A DNA stretch of 64,000 bases from CAVQGM01 sp963712065 (GTDB lineage Bacteria > Actinomycetota > Acidimicrobiia > Acidimicrobiales > Acidimicrobilacustridaceae), in assembly GCA_963712065.1 (NCBI GenBank), contig CAVQGM010000001.1:62001-126000 (forward strand). Reading direction: 5' to 3'. The translations under genes and the position numbers were made by a program. This document shows positions 9,526-22,971 of this stretch, in pieces (position 1 is the stretch's first letter; each line of letters begins with the position of its first letter). The notes beneath the pieces are model-generated. The model was not told where the DNA came from. It saw only the letters and a list, made by a program, of their open reading frames with translations, and did not search any database.

Positions 9526-9598
9526 TGGGCCCGGGTGGGATCGAACCACCGACCGAGGGATTATGAGTCCCCTGCTCTGACCACTGAGCTACGGGCCC
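9526..9598 (-). tRNA. tRNA-Met (anticodon CAT)
   Basis: A 73-nt cloverleaf read on the minus strand. The acceptor stem is GGGCCCG/CGGGCCC, the D arm GCTC...GAGC, the anticodon stem closes a CTCATAA loop (anticodon at 9563-9565), and the T arm is GGTGG-TTCGATC-CCACC. The 3' CCA is not encoded. CAT can also mark a lysidine-modified isoleucine tRNA; the elongator methionine type is my preferred reading. Confidence 0.9.
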
Positions 9599-9610
9599 GG
9601 GAACGACGAC

Positions 9611-9631
9611 CGCCGGGTCGAGGACCCGGCG
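9611..9631 (-). terminator. Hairpin between the two tRNA genes
   Basis: A perfect 9-bp stem (CGCCGGGTC/GACCCGGCG) with a 3-nt loop lies 25 nt downstream of tRNA-Asn. It may terminate tRNA-Asn or serve as a processing structure between the two tRNAs. There is no U tract. Confidence 0.5.
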
Positions 9632-9655
9632 GGCATCGGTCGCTGCTGGTTGCTG

Positions 9656-9728
9656 CTCCGGGGGTGGGGCTCGAACCCACGACAAATCGGTTAACAGCCG
9701 ATTGCTCTGCCAGCTGAGCTACCCCGGA
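9656..9728 (-). tRNA. tRNA-Asn (anticodon GTT)
   Basis: A 73-nt cloverleaf on the minus strand. The acceptor stem is TCCGGGG/CCCCGGA with discriminator G, the D arm GCTC...GAGC, the anticodon loop CTGTTAA (anticodon at 9693-9695), and the T arm GTGGG-TTCGAGC-CCCAC. Its first ten bases overlap the end of the upstream HTH gene. Confidence 0.93.
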
Positions 9729-10375
9729 AGGTCGGGTCCGGAGGATAGCAGCGCCTTCACCAGCCCCATCACGGCCCGATGGGTGCGGCTGCAGGCGTAG
9801 ACGACACTCGGACAGCCGCGGGGGTGCTTCGCGTGCCGGATGCTCGGATCAGCCTTCGCCCGATACGGCTTGCCGAACTGGGCGACCGGGATGTCGGTCA
9901 GCGTGCTCCAGTACACCTCGGCCTCGGCCAGGTCGAGGTCCTCGTGCAGGTAGAGCCGCACCCGTAGCCGGGCTTCGTCGACGTCGAAGAACGTTCGGAG
10001 CCATCGGAGGAACAGCACGATCATTGCGGGGTTGGTGTTCGCGAACTTGACCGCCCCGTCGGTCTTCGACCCCTCACCCGCGTACAACGCGGTGCCGGCG
10101 ATCAGGAGGTCGCGGTCGCTGAGGCGGCCGATCCGCTCCTGCCCGGCCTCGACCATGGCGTCGATCTGGGCCTGCTTGGCGACCGTCGACGCGCTCGGCC
10201 CCCGCACGCGCGCCGCTCGACGCCGAGGCGCGGGGACGAACGACACGTCGCGTACCCACACCGACACCGACGCCTTCGACACCCCGACCTCGTCGGCGAT
10301 GTCCTGCAAGGCCCAACCCCGGGCCCGAAGCTCGCGCGCTCGCTCCTGCTCGACCAGCTTGCCGCGGTACCCCAT
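9719..10375 (-). CDS. HTH protein with homing-endonuclease-like C-terminal region
   Basis: A 218-residue protein. Residues 8-45 form a helix-turn-helix (ERARELRARGWALQDIADEV then GVSKASVSVWVRDV). The rest contains LLIAGTALYAGEGSKTDG, FLRWLRTFFDVDEARLRVRL and YWSTLTDIPVAQFGKPYRAK. The GxALYxGEGSK segment and the following alpha-beta pattern recall a degenerate LAGLIDADG-type homing endonuclease fold; this is recognition of pattern, not proven. The stop codon TAG is the TAG inside the 5' end of tRNA-Asn, so gene and tRNA overlap by 10 nt. It stands just downstream of rpoD on the same strand. Confidence 0.72.
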   Translation of the reverse strand: MGYRGKLVEQERARELRARGWALQDIADEVGVSKASVSVWVRDVSFVPAPRRRAARVRGPSASTVAKQAQIDAMVEAGQERIGRLSDRDLLIAGTALYAGEGSKTDGAVKFANTNPAMIVLFLRWLRTFFDVDEARLRVRLYLHEDLDLAEAEVYWSTLTDIPVAQFGKPYRAKADPSIRHAKHPRGCPSVVYACSRTHRAVMGLVKALLSSGPDLPG

Positions 10376-10414
10376 GCGCCCGATGGTGCCGAGGGGTACC
10401 GACAGGAACGCCGG

Positions 10415-11814
<1,400 letters not shown>

Positions 11815-11818
<4 letters not shown>

Positions 11819-13602
11819 GGGTCCTCCTCCGGCCGACGTGTCAGCCAGGCTAGCAACTGCTCCGTGGCGTCGAGGGCGGTGGCCGGCTCGCGCAGCTCCT
11901 CGATCCTGGGCTTCACCCACCCGCTGGCGCGTGCCGACCGGGCGAACGCCTCGGGGTCGTCCGACGACCTCGCCTCGGCCTCGAGGACGGCCAGCTCACG
12001 CATGGCGGCGGCTTCGGCCAGGCGGCCCACCACCTCGTCGGGGCGGGCCTCGGTGTCCTCGACGCCGATGCGTTGGAGCAGGTCGGCGGCGTCGGACCCG
12101 CAGGCGGCGGCGGCGTCGAGCACCCCGGCGGCGCCGGCCAGCGCGGCGTACGCCTCGCTGGTGACCGGGTCGTCGAACAGCACCGGGTCGAGCCAGGACT
12201 CGACCTCGTCGCGACGGTGGGCCAGGAGGCGGAGGGCCTCGACCTCCGGCGAGTCGGGCTGCGGTCGGCGCGGCCGGGGCCGGGCCTGGTCGACCGGCAC
12301 GGCCCGGCCGCGCCGCCCATCTGCCGGTGCCGGCCGCGATCGAGCCCGACGGAGACGGTCGGGGTCGATCTGGGTGCGCGACGCCACGTCCATCACGTAC
12401 TGGTCGCGGACCAGCTCGCTCGGGTGCTCGCGGATGACGGCCATGGCCGCCTCGGCGGCCCGGGCCCGACCTTCGGCCGTCGATCGGTCGATCGACGCCA
12501 GCACCCGGTCGACCCGGAACTTGAGGAACGGCACCGCACCGTCGACCGAGGCCCGCAGGGCGTCGGGATCGGAGGCGGCGAGATCGGCGGGATCGACGCC
12601 CGGCGGCAGGTCGGCGACGGCCACGTCGAGGTCGTAGGTGCGCTCCCAGGCGAAGAACTTGTCGGCCGCGTTCTGCCCGGCGGCGTCGGCGTCGAAGGCC
12701 AGCACCACCCGGCGGGCGAACCCCCGCAGCAGCTTGACGTGGTCCTCGGTGAGGGCGGTGCCGCACGTGGCCACGGCCCGGGGCACACCCGCCTTCGAGA
12801 ACCCGATCACGTCGGTGTACCCCTCGCACACGATGACCTCGTCGGCCGCCACCACCTCGCTCTTGACCCAGTTCAGCCCGTAGAGCAGCCGGCTCTTGGC
12901 GTAGATCGACGACTCGGCCGAGTTCTTGTACTTCGGCCCCTGTCCCCCGGGGAGCACCCGGCCACCGAAGCCGACGGCGTCGCCGCGCACGTCGAAGATG
13001 GGGAACAGGACCCGGGCCCGGAACGCGTCCGTCGGCCGACCCCGGTTGTTGAGGTAGCCGAGGCCGGCCTCGACGAAGACGTCGTCGGGCACGCGCAGCG
13101 ACCGGGCGAGGGTGTCCCATCCCTCGGGCGCCCACCCGATGCGATACGTGCGCACGTCGTCACCGTCGAGCCCGCGCGAGCGGAGGTAGCCGCGCGCCGG
13201 CGCCGCATCGGGCGCGGTGAGGAGTCGTTCGTGGTACCAGTCGACGGCCTTGGCCACCGCGTCGAGCAGGCGCCCGCGCTTCTTGCGCCCCTCGGTCTCG
13301 GCCTGGTCGGTGTAGCGCAGCGCGATGCCGGCGCGACCGGCGAGCTTCTCGACCGCGCCCACGAAGTCGGCGTGCTCGATCTCGCGCACGAAGGTGATGA
13401 CGTCACCCCTGGCCCCGCACCCGAAGCAGTAGTAGAGGCCCTCCTCCTGGTTGACGGAGAACGACGGCGACTTCTCGCTGTGGAACGGGCACAGCCCCTG
13501 CCAGCGACGCCCGACGCGGCGGAGGGCGACGTGCTCGCTGACGACGGCGACGATGTCGGACGCCTGTCGGACCCGGGCGATGTCCTCGTCGTAGATGCCC
13601 AC
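11815..13602 (-). CDS. dnaG: DNA primase
   Basis: A 595-residue primase that makes RNA primers at the replication fork. The CHC2 zinc finger is at C38-H41...C59-C62 (LCPFHSEK, then YYCFGCGARGD). The TOPRIM core follows with the VICEGYTDVIGFSKAG and LAFDADAAGQ motifs, and there is a C-terminal DnaB-binding helical region. The GTG at 13602 is preferred over an upstream start because family members begin GIYDEDIARVR and GGGGGA stands six bases upstream. It is the first gene of the dnaG-rpoD pair and is divergent from a lipoprotein gene. Confidence 0.96.
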
Positions 13603-13745
13603 CGTCAGTCCCCCGCCGCCGGCGCCCGTCCCATCCCGCCGGACGGTAGCAGCGGACACGGCCGACCCGACCGGGGCAGGCGCCGGCCCCCGCGACGGTC
13701 CCCCGCTATGCTCGCCGCCAACCCCACCAGCCCTCGGAGGGTCTG

Positions 13746-14249
13746 ATGCTCGCCACTTCCCGCGCCCGTCCGACGCGCGCCCTCGTCGCCCTCGTGGCCT
13801 GCGCCACCCTGCTGCTCGGCGCCGCCGCGTGCAGTGACGACGGCGGGGACGAGGAGTCCTCGCCCACGACGGTCGCCGCCTCCACGGAGGAGACGGACAC
13901 CACCGACGGCGGGGACGCGACCACGGCCACCACCGGCGTCATCACCGCGACCGGCACCGACGCCGAGTGGTGCGAGGGGATCATCGCCTGGAGCGAGGGC
14001 GGCGACGACGTCGACCTCAACGACGACGCGGCCTACATCGCCTACGTGCAGGAGCTGCAGACCCTGGCCGAGGACGCCCCCGAGCCCATCGCCGAGGACA
14101 TGTCGACCGTCGCCCAGGCGACCCAGGACCTGGTCGACGGAGGGCCGACGGCCTCCGTCGACCCTGCGGTGCAGGCCGAGACCGAGGCGGCCGCCGGTCG
14201 CGCCGCCGCGTGGGTCCTCGACAACTGCGGCTACGACCTCAACGGCTGA
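13746..14249 (+). CDS. Secreted lipoprotein, function unknown
   Basis: A 167-residue protein. A basic N-terminus and hydrophobic run are followed by the lipobox LLLGAAAC, so lipidation at Cys30 is expected. A Thr/Ser/Asp-rich linker of about 40 residues follows, then a mostly helical acidic domain with two cysteines (WCEGI and DNCGYD) that could form a disulfide. A TATGCT -10-like box at 13707-13712 and a GGAGG Shine-Dalgarno five bases before the ATG support expression. No homologous family is recognised; it belongs to the small DUF-like actinobacterial lipoproteins. Confidence 0.78.
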   Translation: MLATSRARPTRALVALVACATLLLGAAACSDDGGDEESSPTTVAASTEETDTTDGGDATTATTGVITATGTDAEWCEGIIAWSEGGDDVDLNDDAAYIAYVQELQTLAEDAPEPIAEDMSTVAQATQDLVDGGPTASVDPAVQAETEAAAGRAAAWVLDNCGYDLNG

Positions 14250-14276
14250 CGCGGCGCCGCCGCCGGGTGGGGACGG

Positions 14277-16910
<2,634 letters not shown>

Positions 16911-16921
16911 GGTCTGCTCCC

Positions 16922-18304
16922 TCAGGTCGTACGGTCACGCAGGTACCCGACCACCTCGTCGATCGGGACTCGGTCCTGGTCCATCGAATCTCGTTCTCGG
17001 ACGGTGACCGCCCGATCCCCCAGGCTGTCGAAATCGACGGTGACGCAGTAGGGCGTGCCCAGCTCGTCCTGACGGCGGTACCGCCGACCGATGGCCTGGG
17101 TCTCGTCGTAGTCGCACATGAAGTGGGGCTGCAAGAGTCCTAGTACCTCACGCGCCACGGGTGTGAGGGTGTCCTTCTTCGACAGCGGGAGCACGGCGAC
17201 CTGGTAGGGCGCCAGCCGGTGGTGGAGCCGGAGCACCGTGCGGACCTCGCCACGGACCTCCTCCTCGTCGTAGGCGGCCAACAGGAACGCCATCATCGTC
17301 CGGGTCGCCCCGGCCGCCGGTTCGATGACGTGCGGGACGTAGCGCTCGCCGGTCGCCTGGTCGAAGTAGTCGAGCTTCTCGCCGGAGTGGGTGGCGTGCT
17401 GGGTGAGGTCGTAGTCGCCCCGGTTGGCGATGCCCTCGAGCTCGTCCCACCCCCACGGGAAGAGGAACTCCACGTCGGAGGTGCCGCTCGAGTAGTGGCT
17501 GAGCTCGTCGGCCTCGTGCGGACGGAGGCGCAGCTTCTCCTCGGGGATGCCGAGGTCGAGGTACCAGCGGTACCGCTCCCGGCACCAGTACTCGTACCAC
17601 TGCGCCGCCTCGGCGGGCGGGACGAAGTACTCCATCTCCATCTGCTCGAACTCACGGGTGCGGAAGACGAAGTTGCCGGGCGTGATCTCGTTCCGGAACG
17701 ACTTGCCCACCTGGGCGATGCCGAACGGCGGCCTCTTGCGGCTGGCCTGCGCCACGTTGGCGAAGTTCACGAACATGCCCTGGGCCGTCTCCGGCCGCAG
17801 GTACACCTCGGCGCCGCTGTCGGCGATCGGCCCGGCGTGGGTCTTGAACATCAGGTTGAACTGACGGGCCTCGGTGAAGCTGCGGGTGGCACCGCAGTTG
17901 GGGCAGGTGTCGGGGTCGTCGAGCTTGTCGAGGCGGAACCGCTCCCTGCAGTTGCGGCAGTCGACGAGGGGGTCGGTGAAGTTGGCCAGGTGGCCGGAGG
18001 CCTCCCACACCGCCGGCGGCGACAGGATGGCGGCGTCGAGGCCGACGACGTCGTCGCGGAGCTGCACCATCGTCCGCCACCAGGCGTCCTTCACGTGCCG
18101 CAGCAGCAGCACGCCGATCGGGCCGTAGTCGTAGGTCGACCGGAAGCCGCCGTAGATCTCGGCCGACGGGAAGACGAACCCCCGACGCTTCGAGAGGTTC
18201 ACCACCTTCTCCATGAGGGTGGTGTCGTTGGGCACGTCGATCGGGACGGGGCCGCCGGCCTCCGCCTCGGTGGGGGACGCCGCCTCGCTGGGGGACTGTG
18301 GCAT
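16922..18304 (-). CDS. glyS: Glycyl-tRNA synthetase (single-subunit, alpha-2 type)
   Basis: A 460-residue class II synthetase charging tRNA-Gly. Visible are the N-terminal RRGFVFPSAEIYGGFRSTYD, a CxxC...CxxC element (CRNCRERF, TCPNCGA), motif 2 (GIAQVGKSFRNEITPGNFVF), a Glu/Met-rich FEQMEMEYF, and the C-terminal anticodon-binding domain (APYQVAVLPLSKKD). The ATG at 18304 has no Shine-Dalgarno but a TACGAT box ends eight bases upstream, consistent with a leaderless message; an internal ATG at 18214 is the alternative. The same transcript continues into ppdK. Confidence 0.96.
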   Translation of the reverse strand: MPQSPSEAASPTEAEAGGPVPIDVPNDTTLMEKVVNLSKRRGFVFPSAEIYGGFRSTYDYGPIGVLLLRHVKDAWWRTMVQLRDDVVGLDAAILSPPAVWEASGHLANFTDPLVDCRNCRERFRLDKLDDPDTCPNCGATRSFTEARQFNLMFKTHAGPIADSGAEVYLRPETAQGMFVNFANVAQASRKRPPFGIAQVGKSFRNEITPGNFVFRTREFEQMEMEYFVPPAEAAQWYEYWCRERYRWYLDLGIPEEKLRLRPHEADELSHYSSGTSDVEFLFPWGWDELEGIANRGDYDLTQHATHSGEKLDYFDQATGERYVPHVIEPAAGATRTMMAFLLAAYDEEEVRGEVRTVLRLHHRLAPYQVAVLPLSKKDTLTPVAREVLGLLQPHFMCDYDETQAIGRRYRRQDELGTPYCVTVDFDSLGDRAVTVRERDSMDQDRVPIDEVVGYLRDRTT

Positions 18305-18427
18305 GGGCGGGGATCGTAGTGCCGGGACCGCGCCACCCCTCCGGGCGTTCCCCCCGGCGTCCCCGCGCCTGTCGGGGCGCTTGGGCCATGATGACGACGT
18401 CCGCGACCACGAGCAGGGAGGATCGCC

Positions 18428-19432
18428 GTGACCGCACCGGCAACCGGCCACGACCCGACGGCGGTGCTCGGCCGACGGTCGATCGCCTACGTGATCGACA
18501 CGTTGATCGTGTCCGCCATCGCCGCCGGCACCTTCTTCGCCACCGCCGACGTCACCGAGATCGTCGACGCCCGCCGCTGCGGCGAGCTCGACCTCGGCGG
18601 CACCTCCCGGTCCTGCGCCGAGGCGAACGACACCGTCTACCTGTTCGAGAACCGTGCGATCCTGTTCGCCGCCCTCGCCGCCCTCGCCTGGATCCTGCTC
18701 GTCGGGTGGGTCCTCCAGGGCGCCACCGGGGCCACCGTCGGCAAGCTCATCGCCGGCGTCCGCACGGTGGACGAGCAGGGCCGGGGCCCGGGGCTCGGCA
18801 AGCAGGCGATCCGCGGCCTGCTCTGGGTCGTCCCCGACGGCCTGCTCACCTGCTTCGGCATCCCGGTCGTCGCCGCCGCCACCGCCGGGTTCACCAAGGG
18901 GCACCGCCGGGTCGGCGACATGGCGGCCAAGACCTTCGTGGTGCGCAGCCGGGACCGCGGCGCGCCCATCGTCGTGCCCGGGGTCAACGCCCCGCCCGGC
19001 GGCTTCGCCCCACCCGCGCCGAGCGCCGGGCCGTACGGCGAGGCCCCGCCGGTCGGCGCCGGCGCCACGTTCGCCGCCACCCCACCCGCCGCCACTCCAC
19101 CCGCCACCACCCCGCCCGCCGCCACCTGGGCCGCCCCGGGGGACCAGCCCACGACCCTGGTGCCGCCCCCTCCCGCCGCCACCGCCGCCCCGCCCACCGA
19201 CACGTGGGCCCCACCGGTCGCCGAGCCCGAACCCACCCCCGAGCCAGTGCCCGAACCGGTCCCCGAGCCCGAGCGAGTGCCCGAGCCCGAACCGGCGGCC
19301 GAGGCCCCGGTCGCCGCCGCGCCCCAGCCCCAGTGGGACGAGGCCCGCCAGACCTACCTGCTGTGGGATCCCGACCGGCAGATCTGGCTGGCCCACGACC
19401 GGGCCGCCGACCAGTGGCGACCGCTGCAGTGA
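18428..19432 (+). CDS. RDD family membrane protein with Pro-rich C-terminus
   Basis: A 334-residue protein. Residues 1-180 form an RDD domain: GRRSIAYVIDTLIVSAIAAG in the first helix, ILFAALAALAWILLVGWVLQ in the second, the signature GATVGKLIAGVRTVDEQG, and a third hydrophobic segment before HRRVGDMAAKT. A Pro/Ala/Glu-rich region of about 110 residues follows, including PEPEP-type repeats. It ends with a short WDEARQTYLLWDPDRQIWLA module that resembles a tryptophan-rich DUF tail. Function of RDD proteins is poorly defined; transport or membrane anchoring is usual. GTG start with GGAGGA upstream. Confidence 0.85.
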   Translation: MTAPATGHDPTAVLGRRSIAYVIDTLIVSAIAAGTFFATADVTEIVDARRCGELDLGGTSRSCAEANDTVYLFENRAILFAALAALAWILLVGWVLQGATGATVGKLIAGVRTVDEQGRGPGLGKQAIRGLLWVVPDGLLTCFGIPVVAAATAGFTKGHRRVGDMAAKTFVVRSRDRGAPIVVPGVNAPPGGFAPPAPSAGPYGEAPPVGAGATFAATPPAATPPATTPPAATWAAPGDQPTTLVPPPPAATAAPPTDTWAPPVAEPEPTPEPVPEPVPEPERVPEPEPAAEAPVAAAPQPQWDEARQTYLLWDPDRQIWLAHDRAADQWRPLQ

Positions 19433-19447
19433 GCGACCGGGGCCCGG

Positions 19448-20173
19448 TCAGCCGCGATCGAGCAGGCTGACCGAGCGGAGGCGCCGCTCGAGGTGGTGCT
19501 CGAGGGCGCGGGTGGCGAGGTGGTCGACCTCGTGGGTGTCGGGCGAGGCCGGTTCGTTGAGGGCGGCACCGAGCTGACCGCCGAGGATCCGCTGCACCAG
19601 CACGAGCGCACCGGGCGACACCGCCGTGCCGGTGCCGGCCCGGCACGAGCCGCACAGGGTGCCACCGGCGTCGATGTCGATGACGACGAGGGGACCGGGC
19701 TCTCCGCACTCGACGCACCGGTCGACCACCGGCCGATAGCCCTCGAGGGCGAGCAGCTTCAAGAAGAAGGCAGGCACGACGAGCGGGCCCGATCGGGCGG
19801 CCAGCGCCCGCAGCCCGCCGAGCAGCATCTGGTAGAGCGACGGGTTGGCCTCGCCCTCCTGGGCGACCTGGTCGACGGCCTCGAGCATCGCCACCGCCCG
19901 ACCCAGCCGGTCGAGGTCGTCTCGGACGGCGCGGAAGTGGTCGATCGACTCGGTCTGGGTGACGATGTCGAGCTCGCGGCCCTCGTAGAGCTGCAGGCTC
20001 ACGTGGCTCGTCGGCTCGAGCCGGGCGCCGAACTTGCTCTTGGTCTTGCGCACGCCCTTGGCCACGGCCCGGACCTTGCCCCGACCCTGGGTCATGATCA
20101 CGACGATCCGGTCGGCCTCGCCGAGGCGGTACGTGCGGAGCACGATGCCGACGTCCCGGTACAGGTTCGTCAT
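19448..20173 (-). CDS. recO: DNA repair protein RecO
   Basis: A 241-residue RecO, which loads RecA at gapped DNA together with RecR. The N-terminal OB fold reads DVGIVLRTYRLGEADRIVVI and GKVRAVAKGVRKTKSKFG. A helical C-terminal part follows with the zinc-binding C-x2-C...C-x2-C (CVECGEPG, LCGSCRAG). Length is as expected. It follows uppS by 16 bp on the same strand, a pairing common in actinobacteria. Confidence 0.94.
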   Translation of the reverse strand: MTNLYRDVGIVLRTYRLGEADRIVVIMTQGRGKVRAVAKGVRKTKSKFGARLEPTSHVSLQLYEGRELDIVTQTESIDHFRAVRDDLDRLGRAVAMLEAVDQVAQEGEANPSLYQMLLGGLRALAARSGPLVVPAFFLKLLALEGYRPVVDRCVECGEPGPLVVIDIDAGGTLCGSCRAGTGTAVSPGALVLVQRILGGQLGAALNEPASPDTHEVDHLATRALEHHLERRLRSVSLLDRG

Positions 20174-20189
20174 GGCCGATCGGGGTCGG

Positions 20190-20915
20190 TCACGGCCCGG
20201 CTTCGATGCCGCCGAAGCGCCGCTCGCGGGACTGGAACTCGCGGATCGCGTCGTGGAGGTGCTCGCGTCGGAAGTCGGGCCAGAGCACCTCGGTGAACAC
20301 CAGCTCGCTGTAGGCGATCTGCCACAGGAGGTAGTTGGAGATGCGGTACTCGCCGGACGTGCGGATCATCAGGTCGGGGTCGGGCATCTCGGGGTCGTAG
20401 AGATGGCGGTGGATCAGTCGCTCGTCGATCTTGTCGGCCGGCACGCCGTCGCGGACGATGGCCCGCACCGCGTCGATGATCTCGGCCCGTCCGCCGTAGT
20501 TGAACGCGATGGTGAAGGTCATCTCGCGGTTGCCCTCGGTGAGCTGGACCGACTCGTCCATGCGGCGGAGCAGCCGCTTGGGGACCCGCCAGTCCCGCCG
20601 GCCGACGAACCGGATGCGCACGCCGTTGTCGTTCAGCTCGTCACGCCGGTTGACCAGCAGGTTCTCGTTGAAGTTCATGAGGAAGCGCACCTCGTCGGTG
20701 GGACGCTTCCAGTTCTCGGTCGAGAAGGCGTAGACGGTCAGCCACTTGACGCCGAGGTCGCGCGCCCCTTCGACGGTGTCGAACAGGGCCTCCTCGCCGG
20801 CGCTGTGGCCCTCGGTGCGCTTCAGGCCGCGGCGCTGGGCCCACCGACCGTTGCCGTCCATCACGATGGCGACGTGGGCGGGGACGCGGTCGGCGTCGAT
20901 GCCGGGAACCTCCAC
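20190..20915 (-). CDS. uppS: Isoprenyl transferase (undecaprenyl diphosphate synthase family)
   Basis: A 241-residue cis-prenyltransferase making the polyprenyl diphosphate carrier of peptidoglycan synthesis. The catalytic block is HVAIVMDGNGRWAQRRGL with Asp20. It is followed by LTVYAFSTENWKRP, the FVGRRDW segment, TFTIAFNYGGRAEI, and the C-terminal DLMIRTSGEYRISNYLLWQ and YSELVF. All substrate-binding arginines appear present. It heads the uppS-recO pair. The chain length of the product cannot be told here. Confidence 0.95.
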   Translation of the reverse strand: MEVPGIDADRVPAHVAIVMDGNGRWAQRRGLKRTEGHSAGEEALFDTVEGARDLGVKWLTVYAFSTENWKRPTDEVRFLMNFNENLLVNRRDELNDNGVRIRFVGRRDWRVPKRLLRRMDESVQLTEGNREMTFTIAFNYGGRAEIIDAVRAIVRDGVPADKIDERLIHRHLYDPEMPDPDLMIRTSGEYRISNYLLWQIAYSELVFTEVLWPDFRREHLHDAIREFQSRERRFGGIEAGP

Positions 20916-21018
20916 GGCCGCACCCTACCGTCCCGCCCGCGCGGCGACGGCGAACGGAACCGGCGGTGGGGTGGCCGTGGCCTGCCCGCCGAGTGACCGT
21001 GGAAGGATGGAACCGGTC

Positions 21019-22947
21019 ATGCCCGACGACGCCCCGCCCCCCGACCCCGGCACCCTCGCCGAGCGGTCACAGGCGGCCCTGCTGGCGCTCACCGCCGCGC
21101 TCCCCCGCGGCGAGGTCCGCCCCGGCCAGCTCGAGATGACCCGGGCCGTCGCGTCCGCGTTCGCCTCCGGACGCCACCTCGCCGTGCAGGCCGGCACCGG
21201 CACCGGCAAGTCGCTCGCCTACCTCGTGCCCGCCGTCCTGTCGGGTCGGCGGGTCGTCGTGGCCACCGCGACCAAGACCCTCCAGGACCAGCTGGCCGGC
21301 AAGGATCTGCCCTTCCTGCGGGACCACCTCGAGGTGCCGTTCACCTTCGCCGTCCTGAAGGGCCGGTCCAACTACCTGTGCCGGCAACGGCTCGCGGAGC
21401 TCTCGGGCGACGACGGCCAGCAGGAGCTGGCCGGTCTGACGACGACCCCGGCGTCCCGGGAGGCGGTGGCGACCATCGCCGAGTGGGCGGACCTGACCGC
21501 CACCGGCGACCGGGCCGACCTCGACGAGGAGCCACCGGCCGGCGTGTGGGCGGCGTTGAGCGTCGGCCCCCGCGAGTGCCCGGGCGCCGCCCGCTGCCCG
21601 CAGGGCGCGGCCTGCTTCGCCGAGCGGGCCCGGGCCGCGGCCGCCGAGGCCGACGTCGTGGTGGTGAACCTGCACCTCTACGGGCTCGACGTGGCCACCG
21701 CCGGCGCCATCCTTCCCGAGCACGACCTCGTGGTGGTCGACGAGGCGCATCAGCTCGAGGAGGTCGTCACCGACACCGCCGGCTTCGAGGTGACCCCGGG
21801 TCGCTTCAACGCACTGGCCGCCGCCCTGCGCTCGGTGGTCGCCGGCGACGCCCTCGCCGCCGAGATCGCCTCGGCCGGCGACAGGATCGAGGCGCTGCTC
21901 GCCGAGGACGAGGGGCGCCGCCTCCGCCGCCTCGATCCGCCGCTCGCCGATGCGCTGGTGCTGGCCCGCACCAGGGTCGCCGCCGCCCTCGCCGCCGCCC
22001 GCGGCGTGCCCGACACCGACAAGGGCGACGTGGCCGCCCGCAAGCAGCGGCTGCTGAAGGCGGCGACCACCCTGACCGACGAGCTGGACGCCTCCCTCGA
22101 CGTGCCGCCGACGCACGTGGCTTGGGTCGAGCGGGTGGGTCGACGCCTGGCGATGGAGGTGGCCCCCATCGACGTGGCCGAGCTGCTCCGGTCGGGGCTG
22201 TGGTCGCGCCGCACCGCGGTGCTGACCAGCGCCACGCTCCCCCCCGGGCTCGACACCCGACTCGGGCTCGACGGCGACGTCGACCGCCTCGACGTGGGCA
22301 GTCCCTTCGACTTCGCCGAACAGGCCCTCCTCTACTGCGCCGCCCACCTCCCCGATCCCCGCAACGACGGCTTCGACGATCGGGTGCACGACGAGCTCGA
22401 GGCCCTCATCGGCGCCGCCGGCGGCCGCACCCTGGCGCTGTTCACGAGTCGGCGCGCCCTCGACGCCGCGGTGGAGGTGCTCCGCCCACGGCTGTCGACA
22501 CCGGTGCTGGCCCAGGACGACCTTCCCCGGGCCGCGCTGCTCGAGCGGTTCGCCACCGACGAGGGCACGTCCCTGTTCGCGACCATGGGGTTCTGGCAGG
22601 GCGTCGACGTGCCCGGCCGGTCGCTCAGCCTCGTCACGATCGACCGCCTCCCCTTCCCCCGACCCGACGAGCCGCTGCTGCAGGCCAAGCGGGAGCGGGC
22701 CCGGGCGGACGCCTTCCGGGTGGTCGACCTGCCGCGGGCGGCGACGCTGCTCGCCCAGGGCGCGGGTCGGCTCATCCGCTCGACCGGCGACCGGGGTGTG
22801 GTGGCGGTGTTCGACCCCCGCCTGGCCACCAACGCGCGCTACCGGTGGGACATCATCGGCGCGCTGCCGCCGATGCGCCGCACCAAGGAGCGCGACGAGG
22901 CCGAGGCGTTCCTCCGGGACGTGGTCGGCCGCGACCCGGCGTCGTGA
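21019..22947 (+). CDS. ATP-dependent DNA helicase, DinG/XPD-like
   Basis: A 642-residue superfamily 2 helicase. It has Walker A (QAGTGTGKSLAYLVPAVL), motif Ia (VVATATKTLQDQL), four cysteines in the iron-sulfur position (NYLCRQRL, then RECPGAARCPQGAACF), motif II DEAH (VVVDEAHQLEEVV), and C-terminal motifs GFWQGVDVPGRSLSLVTIDR and QGAGRLIRS. This matches DinG-type 5'-3' helicases with a [4Fe-4S] cluster that act in DNA repair or R-loop removal. The ATG at 21019 is favoured because AAGGATGG stands eight bases upstream; another in-frame ATG at 21007 adds four residues. Confidence 0.92.
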   Translation: MPDDAPPPDPGTLAERSQAALLALTAALPRGEVRPGQLEMTRAVASAFASGRHLAVQAGTGTGKSLAYLVPAVLSGRRVVVATATKTLQDQLAGKDLPFLRDHLEVPFTFAVLKGRSNYLCRQRLAELSGDDGQQELAGLTTTPASREAVATIAEWADLTATGDRADLDEEPPAGVWAALSVGPRECPGAARCPQGAACFAERARAAAAEADVVVVNLHLYGLDVATAGAILPEHDLVVVDEAHQLEEVVTDTAGFEVTPGRFNALAAALRSVVAGDALAAEIASAGDRIEALLAEDEGRRLRRLDPPLADALVLARTRVAAALAAARGVPDTDKGDVAARKQRLLKAATTLTDELDASLDVPPTHVAWVERVGRRLAMEVAPIDVAELLRSGLWSRRTAVLTSATLPPGLDTRLGLDGDVDRLDVGSPFDFAEQALLYCAAHLPDPRNDGFDDRVHDELEALIGAAGGRTLALFTSRRALDAAVEVLRPRLSTPVLAQDDLPRAALLERFATDEGTSLFATMGFWQGVDVPGRSLSLVTIDRLPFPRPDEPLLQAKRERARADAFRVVDLPRAATLLAQGAGRLIRSTGDRGVVAVFDPRLATNARYRWDIIGALPPMRRTKERDEAEAFLRDVVGRDPAS

Positions 22948-22971
22948 TCGGGATCGGGATCGGGATCGCGA
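22948..22971. repeat. Short GATCGG tandem array
   Basis: About four copies of GATCGG sit exactly between the stop codons of two convergent genes. I see no strong hairpin; it may be low-complexity filler. Confidence 0.5.

Noticed and set aside
18305..19396. Long N-terminal extension of glyS
   Set aside because: The extension is low-complexity, overlaps the RDD gene on the other strand, and a TACGAT box sits right before the ATG at 18304.
22948..22971. GATCGG array as a possible CRISPR or regulatory repeat
   Set aside because: Units are 6 bp without spacers; it is simple low-complexity DNA between convergent stops.
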